DNA from: Ophthalmolycus amberensis
Lineage: Eukaryota; Chordata; Actinopteri; Perciformes; Zoarcidae
Length of the DNA: 64,000 nucleotides
Reading direction: 5' to 3'
Assembly (NCBI GenBank): GCA_024529925.1
Contig: JAFEUB010000429.1
Coordinates: 54,267 to 118,266 of the forward strand
Shown here: piece after piece, positions 1 to 49,000 of the stretch
How the letters are laid out: the number at the start of each line of letters is the position of its first letter
Numbering within the stretch: position 1 is the stretch's first letter
Made by a program: the position numbers and the translations under genes
The notes under the pieces: generated by a model
Databases searched by the model: none
What the model was told of the DNA's origin: nothing
Seen by the model: only the letters and a program-made list of their open reading frames with translations

Positions 1-769
1 GCAATGCCACAGCGGTGCTCTACCTGTACCACTGCTGACTGAAAGCAAAGCCTCACCATGTAATTAGACCTGATGAATCCTATCAATTAAAATGCACCTG
101 AGCTGTGCTGATGTGAATCTCACAGACTTAGGGAATGACACATGTTAGGATGTAAAGACCTGCTCTGGTGTTGTTGTCTAGCTTAGCTCCCTGTGTGTTT
201 ACAGTTGTTATCTTAATTGGCTTTCCGTATGCATTATGAGCTTCAGTCTTCATCCTGGACCCACCTGTGTACCGTCTGCAGATTCTCATTCCAAACAAAC
301 ACACCAGCAGCTGATTCTATTGATCGTTACGTGTTCAACCGGAGAGGAGGGACTACTCACAGGATCAGCCTTTATTTTGAAGTATTTTATACAGTCTATT
401 ACAGACAAACAGTATAAATCATAAATATATTATTGAAATTCATTAACCTACAAAACATAGAATTAATATGCTCTCCTCAAAGCCACCAGACTCCAGTCAG
501 AAAGCTGCTCAGCAGTTATTCTGATGGAATGTTATTAAGATAAAAGACAATTTTGGTGGAATGTCAAAATTCAAATTAGACTCAAAAACTTCCGACTCAC
601 GACTGAGACGATGCTTCTCACTCTCTGAGCGTTTACATTTTGGAATATCTGTCTGAAAGCAGCACATTCTGTGAACTCTGTGAGTTGATGAGATCCATTA
701 GTGAACCAGTTAACATCAGGATTAATACTCATGAAGTCATACGGACATATACAGCCCTGTGAATCAACC

Positions 770-1036
770 CCACGCTCAACGATTAGTCGACTATTGTATC
801 TGATAATAAACTAAATTGTCATTTTTACAAAATGAAAAAAGCTAACCCGTCACTGCTCGTGAATATTTTGAGGTTTTGGCCTGTTGGTTGGACAAAACAA
901 GACTTTTGAAGATGTCACTTTGTAATATATTATGATGGGCATCTTTGAGTCATTTCTGATATTTCATCAATGAATTGTGACAATAATTGGCAGATTAATT
1001 GATAATGAAAATAAGACGTTAGTTGCAATTTTCCAG
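770..1036 (+). repeat. dispersed repeat copy (unclassified)
   Basis: The end reads ATTGATAATGAAAATAAGAC then GTTAGTTGCAAT, and inside is the ACTTTTGAAGATGTCAC-type segment. This resembles a repeat that I recall as common in teleost genomes. Diverged relatives occur at about 32985-33085 and 53505-53650. The class is not known to me. Confidence 0.4.
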
Positions 1037-1964
1037 TAAAGGCTGAACAGCACCAGTGAGCACTAAAAGCCAGACGGTGTCGTGTACAGTGTCGTTTCTA
1101 CGTAGATCGTTCAAACGAATCAAACAAACTGTGATTGTAGGAACCATTCTGCAGATATAAAGCGGCGGCCAGAGGGCTTTGGTTTGAACTGGTGACCAGG
1201 CGGTCAGGAGCTCGATGTCGTCAGTACACGCCCGTCAGAGGGTTCCGTTTGATGAGCCTTGTTCCTGCTTCTACTCTCTGATCTCTCCGTTGTGTTTTAC
1301 GCTCCTGTTGGTTCTCACTCTCCTTCTGGTTTTTTTTCACATGGTCACATCCTCACTTTCCCACTTGTCGTGGATTTATTACTTGCAGTGGTCTTTATTT
1401 AGAATTCATTTTATCATGGTAAGGTTTCTGCTACATCTGCATTTCCTTAGAATGAAAGATTTCCCCGAATGCTCTGTCCAGCACATACAGTATGGACTGC
1501 AACACCACTCACTGCTCATCTGACCAGAATACATCTTAAAATAGCACCAAGTTATTTAGCAATTTACACCTCTTGAAGCACTTGACCCCGAAGCAAAACC
1601 AAACCCCAAAGTGCCCACATCCGCACGAACAAATCAATGTATTTATAGAGCTCCGTACACAAATAGCTTCAAAGACTCTAGACATGGACTCAGCGCAGCG
1701 CTCGTCTTTCAAAATAATGAACAAAAGAACAGCAGGGAATCCACTCATCTGCAGAATTTCTGTCAAACACGCGATCAATGAAACGGAGGACTGGTGGGTG
1801 TCTGGGCTCTTAATCGAGCTGTGTTCTTCTCGCGGTCCGTCCGTCTGTCTCTCAGGTGAGCCTCAGACTCCACTGGTAGAATCTTGACGAGCTTTCAACG
1901 GGTGAAGCATCTGTTTTGTGTGCTGCTAGTTAAAAAACAGACAATAAAAGGCTCAGAGGGGGTG

Positions 1965-2450
1965 GGTAAGGCAAGGCAAGGCAAGGCAAATTTATTTGTA
2001 TAGCACATTTCAACAACAAGGTAATTCAAAGTGCTTCACATAAAAACCATTAAAAGCATCAAAACACAAGGCAAAAGAAAAGGAGATTTAAAAACAATTA
2101 AAGAAACAGTGTAAGAAATACAATTCAGTAGTAAAATGCAGAAATGCAGGAAATTGATTAATATATTAATTGAATGTGGTTCAATTAAAGGCAGCAGCAA
2201 ACAGAAAAGTCTTCAATCTTGATTTAAATGAGCTGAGGGTCTCAGCAGACCTGCAGCTTTCTGGGACTTTGTTCCAGATATGTGGAGCAGAAAAACTGAA
2301 CGCTGCTTCTCCATGTTTAGTTCTGACTCTGGGAACAGAAAGTAGACCGGTCCCAGACGACCTGAGGGCTCGGGATGGTTCATAAGGTAGCAGCAGATCA
2401 GAGATGTATTTTGGCCCAAAACCATGCAAGAGCAGTTTGTGGTTAAAACC
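1965..2450 (-). mobile_element. LINE 3' end (L2/Rex1-like), truncated
   Basis: On the minus strand, 2429-2181 reads as the C-terminal end of a LINE ORF2: LLLPYEPSRALRSSGTGLLS, then AAFSFSAPHIWNKVPESCRS and FKSRLKTFLF, a typical carboxyl tail of L2/Rex1-type reverse transcriptases. It is followed by a 3' UTR (GTGCTATACAAATAAATTTG) and a (TTGCC)n tail at 1970-1990. The 5' truncation is usual for LINE copies. Confidence 0.7.
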
Positions 2451-2773
2451 TCTGATAACTACTTATGCTTCTAAAGAATATGAGCTAAAAATGAGTTAGC
2501 TTCGCAGGCACATTTTTGTAGTCTTAACTTCTCCAAATGCAAAATCAGAGACATCACAGCCGAATCAACACTTCAGCATGTCGGGGACAGTAGGATAGTC
2601 CAAACCAAAGATACATTTCAACAACTATATGAAAGGATTTGCATGCCTTTGGTCCAACAGATGCATTTTGACAATGCCTTCCAGTCTTTACAAATACACT
2701 GACTGGCATCATCAGCACAGAAATCTCAAATGAAACTATTTCAGACTGAAAGAATTCCCGTCTTCTCCCGCAG

Positions 2774-40450
<37,677 letters not shown>

Positions 40451-43040
40451 CGACAGATGGAGACGAGTTCTGGATCTACAAATAGACGTCTGGAATCTAA
40501 ATAAAAAGGGGAAAAAAAGAAATGAGGATTTTAAAAAACAACGACATATTTTTCAATGCAAAACTGTACGGAAGCAAAAAGGAGATAAATACCGACTGTT
40601 TTGATTTTTGTATCTGATAAGAACATTCTTACAGGTGAAGCACTGGAAATGTGGGAAGTCGCGTGAGAAAGAAAGATGAGAGCTGTGTGGGACGTGTTTC
40701 CAGACGTGGACAGACCGTCCAGAGCTCCCTGTGCCCTGTTCCCCCGTCAGCTAGTTCAGTGCCACATATACCTCCATCTCCTCCTCTCACACCTTTACAT
40801 CTTATGGTAACATTCACAATATCCTAACTGGAGTGTATTCATCTGTGTGTTCAGCTATGGATAAGTGCTTAAAGTACTCACTAATACTGTGTCAGTAATA
40901 CAAATGCTGCCGGTGTACGTTGTACAGCACATAGAAAGGTGTAATGGCACAATGTAAGTTTCAACAATATCGCTCTTTTTGTGACACTTTGCACTCACAT
41001 TGTGTTTTTACGTCATTCGACATACTTACTCTGTGTTGATGAGTGCTGAAGTACTTCTCTGCAGATGAATTAACCGGTGAGAACGCTGCATTTAAGCCAC
41101 TGCAAAGTAAATCTGTAGCTGTTCTGTAATTCTGTCATTGTGCCGTGTTCAAACCACTCCTGCACCTTCAGCTGTGATTATGAAGGACACCTGCATATTT
41201 ACTTTCTAAGTCATTCCAACAACTATCAGTGTTCATGAAGGCGGAAAAAGGAAGGTGTGCGTGTGTGTGTGTGCGTGTGTGTGTGCGTGTGCGTGTGTGT
41301 GTGTGTGTCACAGGCACATCACTAATCTGTCCTTCATCGAGTTTCCTGACAGCTCTTTCAAAAAACACATTTTGAAGGTAGAATTTAAGTACTCAGCCGA
41401 ATACAATAAAACACATTCCACAAGTATTTATGTAATTATTTAGAATGACAGCACAAACCAAAATATATCGTCAAATCTCTATCAAATTATGAATATATTA
41501 GAATATATTATGGAATTATACAAAAAGTATTTTAGATTGAATTAAAATAGAATATTTATTTATCATGATGACAGTTTTATCTTTGAAGTACTAAATGATG
41601 TTTAAAGTGTTTGCTCCTTTACATTCCACGGTTACTGATTCTTGTATTGCGAGCGAGTGTCTCGTCTCACATCTGGCTCTGCCGTGGAGTTTACACATCA
41701 AAGCTCCTTCCAGCTTCATGTCTAGTCCAACACACGTCTGGTGCATTGCTAGTAAAGACGGAAGTCAGGTAAACGTTCAACTAAAACAATAAAAATAACT
41801 AAAAAAAAATATCTGTGAGCTTTGGATTCAACAAAATGCATTTATTTTTTATTTTGGTGAACTCCTGTTCAAAGATGAGTTTTAGAATAATCTGGTCTTG
41901 TTTCCTATTTAGATGTTATGATTAGAGCAATGCTTGCAAACGTTGTCATGTAATAATCCCGACGTCTGGAAAGACACTTGTTATCTAATACAAAAAGACA
42001 AAAAAAGTACATTTCTAAGCACTGGTTCGCTTATTAAAGCATGACTCGTCTGGGTTTTTGATACAATGTAATGCCGATGGACATGTGTCCTACACAACAC
42101 ACACAAAAAAAGTAGCAAGTCAAACAGTAACTTCTCAATAAACTGAATGCAACGCTCGATATTCAGCAATACTGTGTATAAAGATAGAAGTTCACTGAGG
42201 TCTGACTGCTCTGTGCTGATTCAATTATTGCACAAAAAAGAATAAGTTTGCCCGTCAACAAGGCATCCGCACTGCTGGATTTTATTACTTGCTTTCCCAA
42301 TATCCAAATGGCAGCTCCCTCAAGCAGCTCTGTTCAACTCTGTCTTACAGATGTGAGAAAGATGTCCGATTTGAGCTGATGTCTCACGCCGAGATAGCGA
42401 GGCATGAAAGGAAAGCGCGACGGCATTTGCATAATCCTTGGATTAAGGCTTACTGGTTGAGAGAGGAGAGAGATTGTGAAGGTATGAAGTAATATGTACA
42501 GTTTGCAACGCGGAGTTCAGTTTTTATCAAGTATCCGTTATAATCCACGGCACGGTATTAGTTTCAAAGCGAGTGCAGAGATTTAACCATTCTTCTTCTG
42601 TGACAGTATTGTTGTTGTTCCTCGATATCTTCTCTGTCCTGATGGTCTTTGGAATAGCAGCAGACTTCTCTCAGAGGACTAACGTTGGATTCAGAGTGAT
42701 GATGTGAAACCTTGACTCCCCCTCTCGTAACTGCATTTGTTTGAAAATGACGTACTGTGGTGTTTCTCTTATTCTTTTCTTTTCCTGATTTCATATAGCC
42801 TACTTTTTCTAATCATGAATGTAAGGTGTGGATTTTTATATAGCATAATAATTTAGGTGTCAAACAGAATCTGTAATTTTGTCAAAAAGATCAGCTATAT
42901 TTGTAAGCTGTAATATGTAAAAATGAGAAAACAATGGTTATAAAACAGAATGTGTTGGTTTGCTATAGTGTATATATATACTGTACACTGAAAAGAGAAA
43001 CTATCTCAAGCTGTTTGCCAAATAAAAAGTAGTAGTGATG
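40451..43040 (+). other. slc4a11: probable slc4a11 3' UTR (extent uncertain)
   Basis: AATAAA hexamers occur at 40500-40505, 41405-41410, 41788-41793 and 43021-43026. The last is followed by a GT-rich stretch (GTAAGTGTGTGTGTGCGTG, from 43038), the usual layout of a strong cleavage site. The long AT-rich, exon-free stretch suits a 2.6-kb 3' UTR, but the first hexamer, 50 nt after the stop, could also be used. Confidence 0.45.
43021..43026 (+). terminator. candidate distal poly(A) signal of slc4a11
   Basis: AATAAA with a downstream GU-rich element about 17 nt later. Inferred from sequence only. Confidence 0.45.
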
Positions 43041-45189
43041 TAAGTGTGTGTGTGCGTGTGTTCATTGAGGTGTTTGTCGATGGGCGGATTATGATTGAAC
43101 GGGCTTCTGGGTGCAGACTTGTGAAACGCCCCACCGCCTCTGCTACACAGGAGCAACACTCTGTGGTTGTTTAGCCTCTTTCTGTTGTTTGTTGTTGCTG
43201 AAATAGTTTTGGTCTTTTTGTAGTTTTTGTCTGCGGTCATTTTGTGTCCCTTTGTAGTTGTTTTATTGTTTTGTGTCACATAAGTGTTTTAGTCTTTTTG
43301 TACTTTTTTGTCTGTGGTTGCTTTGTGTCTCTTTGTGGTTGTTTTGTGTCTCTTTTTGTTGTTTTTGTCGCTTTGTAGTTTGGTTTTGTGGCTGTTTTGT
43401 CTCTTTGCAGTCATTTTGTTTCACTGTGTGGTTTTGTGTATCTTTGTAATAGTTTTGGTCTTTTTGTAGTTTTTTGTCCGGTTGTTCAGCCTCATTTTGC
43501 AGCTGTTTTGGTCCCTTTGCAGCTGATTTGCATCTCTTTGCAGCTGTTTTTGTCTCTTTGCAGCTGTTTTGCATCTCTTTGCAGCTGTTTTGGTCCCTTT
43601 GCAGCTGTTTTGGTTTCTTTGCAGCTGTTTTACATCTCTTTGCAGCTGTTTTGGTCCCTTTGCAGCTGTTTTGCATCTCTTTGCAGCTGTTTTGGTCTCT
43701 TTGCAGCTGTTTTGGTCCCTTTGCAGCTGTTTTGGTCTCTTTGCAGCTGTTTTGGTTTCTTTGCAGCTGTTTTGGTCTCTTTGCAGCTGTTTTGGTCTCT
43801 TTGCAGCTGTTTTGGTTTCTTTGCAGCTGTTTTGGTCTCTTTGCAGCTGTTTTGGTTTCTTTGCAGCTGTTTTGGTCCCTTTGCAGCTGTTTTGGTCTCT
43901 TTGCAGCTGTTTTGGTCTCTTTGTAAACGTTTTGTTTTTTCGTGTCCGTTTTGAGTCTCTTCCTTGTTGGTACGTGTCTCTTCGAGGAGAAGGCCAGGGG
44001 GGCCTCTGACACATCGGGCCCTTGGGCTGGTTCCAGTTAAATAATCCATCCGTGTGTTTGTCAGAAACTTTGGACCACAGTAAAATATTTAAATTACTTA
44101 ATTAATTACAAATGAATGTGGATGATCCCCCAGTGCCATCATCAGGACAAACGTTCTCCTTTTTTTCCATTATAGGTACTACAAAGAGTCATTAGGTCTA
44201 AATAGAGACAAATAATATATGAATTTACACACAAATCTGTTGTGGAGGCACTCAACCAGATGCTCTCTCTGTGTAGGAATACAATCTATTCCAAGAATTA
44301 TAGCACTGAATTTCAAACCTCAAAACCTTTTGGTAACCAAAATGTGGCAATAAAGTAACATACTTAAAGCTGGTCAGACTTTGATCACATTGTTCACTGT
44401 TTTCAGGAAAAAGGATTTTAGTTTTAACAGAATTTAATGTTTTGCTTTTTAATTTAATAGAAACGGTTGTTGTTTTTTCGACAAATATGTTTTTTTATTC
44501 TGAAATGAGGACACAACAGAGAACACAGGATGAACAGGACACGGGGGAGAGAGGTTTAAATCAATTTATTTCTGCATATTCCATTAAAAACACATGACTC
44601 CCATGGGGCAGACTGTACAATGTAATCCTCTGCAAATTGAAATCAGAGCAGATTTCCAGCCCCCTAGAGAGTTAACCCTTTGTATTTTGGACATGTTCCT
44701 CTTGTACCACCCTCAGACTAAAATGTCAACTTTACACGCAAGGAATCTCATAATGTAATGTGAACACTGTGAACACTGCTGAGCTCTGGCATGCTCCCAA
44801 AGGGATGAACCATTTAAATTGTACTGACTCCATGGCTTTCCCTCTGGCGCCACCCTCAGGACAAAGTGTAGATGTTCAGCTCCACCACTCTGTGAAGGTC
44901 CTCATCAGTATGAAGGTGCCTTGTGGTATTTTGAATTTACATTATTAGTCATACTACACACCAACAATCCTCAACAAGCCACGCAGCAGACAGGGAAGCC
45001 TCTCTGAGTGCTTCTGTTCAGCTACGCAGATAACCGCAGATCTCCAAGTCCTACAGACTGGACAGATGATCAGCTGTCAAATATATGATAACATAATATA
45101 TATGCAGTAAAAAATGAAAAACAAGAAGAACACTTAGCCGGGATAATACAAATATCCCCATGGTAAGTCATAATTCTGACCTCAACTTC
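43041..45189. other. intergenic region slc4a11 to rpia
   Basis: Apart from the 20-bp minisatellite, no gene or known element was recognised on either strand. The 44580-44950 stretch resembles low-copy fish repeat DNA, but I cannot name it. Confidence 0.4.
43185..43935 (+). repeat. minisatellite, period about 20 bp, TTTGCAGCTGTTTTGGTCTC
   Basis: From 43495 to 43922 about 21 units of TTTGCAGCTGTTTTGGTCTC run with small length changes (20-22 bp) and CATCTC/TTTC/TCCC end variants. From about 43185 to 43495 the same pattern decays into TTTTTGTAGTTTTTTGTC-like units, so the array has an old, diverged left edge. Each core unit holds a CAGCTG E-box. It lies between slc4a11 and rpia; its long reading frames are not genes. 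Confidence 0.95.
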
Positions 45190-45842
<653 letters not shown>

Positions 45843-45921
45843 TGTTGAAACGTCACTTCCTGTTGCGGAGGGGAAACCTGCCTGTCTGCCTGCCTGTCTC
45901 CCTCTCTGTGTGGGCCGGGTC
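45843..45921 (+). promoter_or_regulatory. rpia: rpia proximal promoter / 5' UTR
   Basis: A TATA-less stretch between the CT tract and the start codon. CACTTCCTGTTG at about 45853 fits an ETS-family site, and an ACGTCA half CRE overlaps it. The exact start site cannot be set. Confidence 0.4.
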
Positions 45922-46065
45922 ATGAGACTCCAGAGGTGGGTCTCCTTCAGTAAACGCGCAGCTGGATCTCTCTCTCACGTGCGTCCGTTCACTCAGTCCG
46001 CCGCTAACATGGCAGAGGAGGCGAAGAAACTGGCCGCTTACGCCGCAGTGGACAACCACGTCCAG
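45922..46065 (+). CDS. rpia: rpia exon 1
   Basis: The donor is GTAACA. Core sequence MAEEAKKLAAYAAVDNHVQ starts at 46009. The 29 residues before it (from 45922) hold six basic residues and no acidic one. Which ATG is used, or both, cannot be decided here. Confidence 0.85.
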
Positions 46066-49000
46066 GTAACATGAACCGCAACACAGCGGAGTCCCTGTCG
46101 GCCAACTCGTCCACGTGTGTCCGCAGCCTTTGAAGTCTACACCAGCTCAGTCATTTGTAGTCTTTGCTACACACCCATATGCTAGCATGCTAGCAAAGTT
46201 AGCATTCACTAAACAGAGACAGAACGTTCCGTTAGCCTAGCTTGCTAACTTATTGCCGTTATCTAACTAGCACGGTTTGGGAGGGAATTAGCTCGGTGTT
46301 ATGCGTCGCTTGTCCCGGGATAGTGGCAGTAAGGACTACATGTACTAGCCGAATGTTACATCAGGTGTGTGTTAGCCAGTGGCGGCTGGTGGAAAATGTT
46401 CTAGGTAGGGCCATCCTATCAATTTCAGCAAACATCCCAGTATGATTTAATGCAAAAAAAATGTAAGTATCAAACACGCATTATTACTTGGCAGTTAAAT
46501 ATTTAACATGTATTCCAACACGAAAACAATCAGTAAATAACACTTATATAATATAATATGACATGTTTATTTATTGAGATGCCCCTATGGACCTTGTTAT
46601 AGGAGGTAAAGATCAGGAGAAGTAAACATGAAGTGTAATTATGAATACTGATGTTAAATTAAGCTATGATGAGTTTTCACTGTTAATTTAACATCTCTAT
46701 TACATGTTGATGCCTCCATGACCAAGTTAAGCAGATGAGACTGAGGCTATGTAGAAGAAAAGATGTTCACTTTGCCGAATATGTAGCTTGACAGAGTTCT
46801 CCATGTGTTCTCCTCTCAAACGGGTCTTGGAGGAGGAGTGCTCGCGCTGGCGCTCGCGCGTAGAGACTTCTCCTGACGAGAACGCGCAGCGAGGGGGGCT
46901 TGATCGTTCTAGCCCCAAGCTGAATCTATTTGAGGGCGCTGATTGGCTAAATTGTATGTCACTCATTTATATCTTGAATCAGCAATTGGCTAAACTGCTT
47001 CATAGACCCGTCTCTTTTGGGCCAAAACGATCAAGCCCCCCAAGCTGCGCGTTCTCAGAGGTGTCGCGCACACAGGCAGAGAGCACGAGCAGAGAGCACA
47101 CAGGCGGAGAGGACGAGCAGGAAAAGCATATATTTTGCGCAGATATCATATTTTACACACATTACTGGGTACATTCCACAGTTCAAAAACACAAATATTG
47201 ACAATTTGTATAATTTATGATTATTATAATTTTTTTTTTTTTTTTTTTTTTTTTTGTGTGGCTCATGGTGGGGCCATGCCCCATGGCCCTCTATTGACCA
47301 GCCGCCACTGGTGTTAGCTGCTAGCAAGACGGTCAGTGTAGTTTTAAGTGATGGACAAATGGAGATAGATGAGCGAACATGTGCATGCAATGGGAAACAG
47401 AAGCTGCAGAGATGTTTCTGTTTTGTGTATTATGCATGGCTTTATCAATATTAAATATATAGAGCAGGGATTTAACACAAGGACAGTTCGGTTCATGAAA
47501 TGTCAGCTCCAAGAAGTGGACAAAATAATAATTACAATATGAAGAAAGAAGAGAAATCCTAAAATTGTTTTGTTGAAACTGCAAGAAAAGCTTTTAAATT
47601 CATTGTGTTTTTTGAGGCTGTAATTTCAGACTTGCACATGTGTGTTGAAGCTTTAACACATAAACACACTTTAATATCACAACTCCACTGTTCCTCTTAT
47701 TGTGTCCCTCATTTCAAAACACCTCCAGTCAAACTAGTGTCTCTGAACTTTGTTTTCTGTCTCTCACAGAACAACCAGGTGGTTGGAGTTGGCAGCGGAT
47801 CGACCATCGTCTACGCTGTGGACAGACTAGGTGAGTGAAACCACTTTTAGATGTAATCTACGAGGCACCTGATGTCTCAGATATAACCATGTGACTCATG
47901 TCTTTTAGTCCTGGCCACAGTCATTTTAATATTCAAGTGAAAAGGACAGTCAGGAGTTTGTGGTCAGCAGCCTCCAGTTTGCAGAAGCAGACAGGAGTTG
48001 GTGTACGGGAGCAAAGCTTTGCTGTGGACGAGGGGCAACAGCAAAGAACGCTTCACCTAAAAACAAAAACTCAATCAGTTGACGTGTACGCTATATTTAG
48101 CATATTTTCACTGCTTTACCTTAACGTGAGACAGACACTTCTGACCGGAAACTGAGGCGTTGTATCCATCTGTGATCTCTCCAAAGCCACCAGAAGAAAA
48201 GCAGTGTTTCTACCACGCAGAACGTTGTTGGTCTACTGCTGCCTCGATGGGTTAGTTTGGTTGTGTGGTTGTCACAAACTAACTAACCCATCCAGGCATC
48301 AGGAGACCAGCAACCCCCACGCCTCAGGTCCTCCTCTGAGAGATGAATAGCTGTCTTATGGCACGATGAAGCTGTGAATATGTTCTAAATACAGGGAACC
48401 CTTAGACCGATATTGATGAGGTATTTAAAAGCTGTTTTGCGACTAACCCTTATCCACAGCAGCGCATTGTTTTGCTCTCCTGTCTGCCGACAGCCATCTA
48501 CAGTCGGTAATACACGGACTATGGATAAGTGCCTCATACAACCCCACTTAAAAACATTCACCTTCATTTCCAACTGTGTGTGTGTTTGTTCCAGCTGAGA
48601 GAGTGCGTCAGGAGAAGCTCAACATCGTGTGTGTGCCCACCTCCTTCCAGGTCGGTTTGAGATCATCAGTCTCACTTGTAGACCAGCGTGACTTCTCCTT
48701 ATTGTCATCCTGCTGGCGTAATATGCTGCGTACACAGTATTTGGCAACAGCATGCACTGTAACATTGTGGCTTCATTACCACACACAATCCTCATTTATT
48801 CAGAGTGACTTGCAAGAGAAGGTGCATTAATCATGTTTTACAAACGTGCCTTTTGTTACAATAATAAATGCACAAGTTGAAAATGGTGACGCTGCTTGTG
48901 TTCGTCACATTGGGTCCCGTCTGTCTGCTCGTCCTCCCACAGGCCCGTCAGCTGATTCTGCAGCACGGCCTCACGCTGTCGGATCTGGACAGGCACCCAG

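Larger units (their letters stand above)
1..2773. other. non-coding flank: upstream intron or 5' region of slc4a11
   Basis: No exon matching the remaining N-terminal part of SLC4A11 was recognised on either strand. The stretch holds a dispersed teleost-type repeat (about 770-1036) and the 3' end of a LINE (about 1965-2450). The rest is AT-rich sequence without clear structure. Confidence 0.5.

Noticed and set aside
43263..44049. Repeat protein frames (KETKTAAK cycles) on the minus strand and their plus-strand counterparts
   Set aside because: Minisatellite with 20-22 bp units; frames shift and there is no conserved flank.
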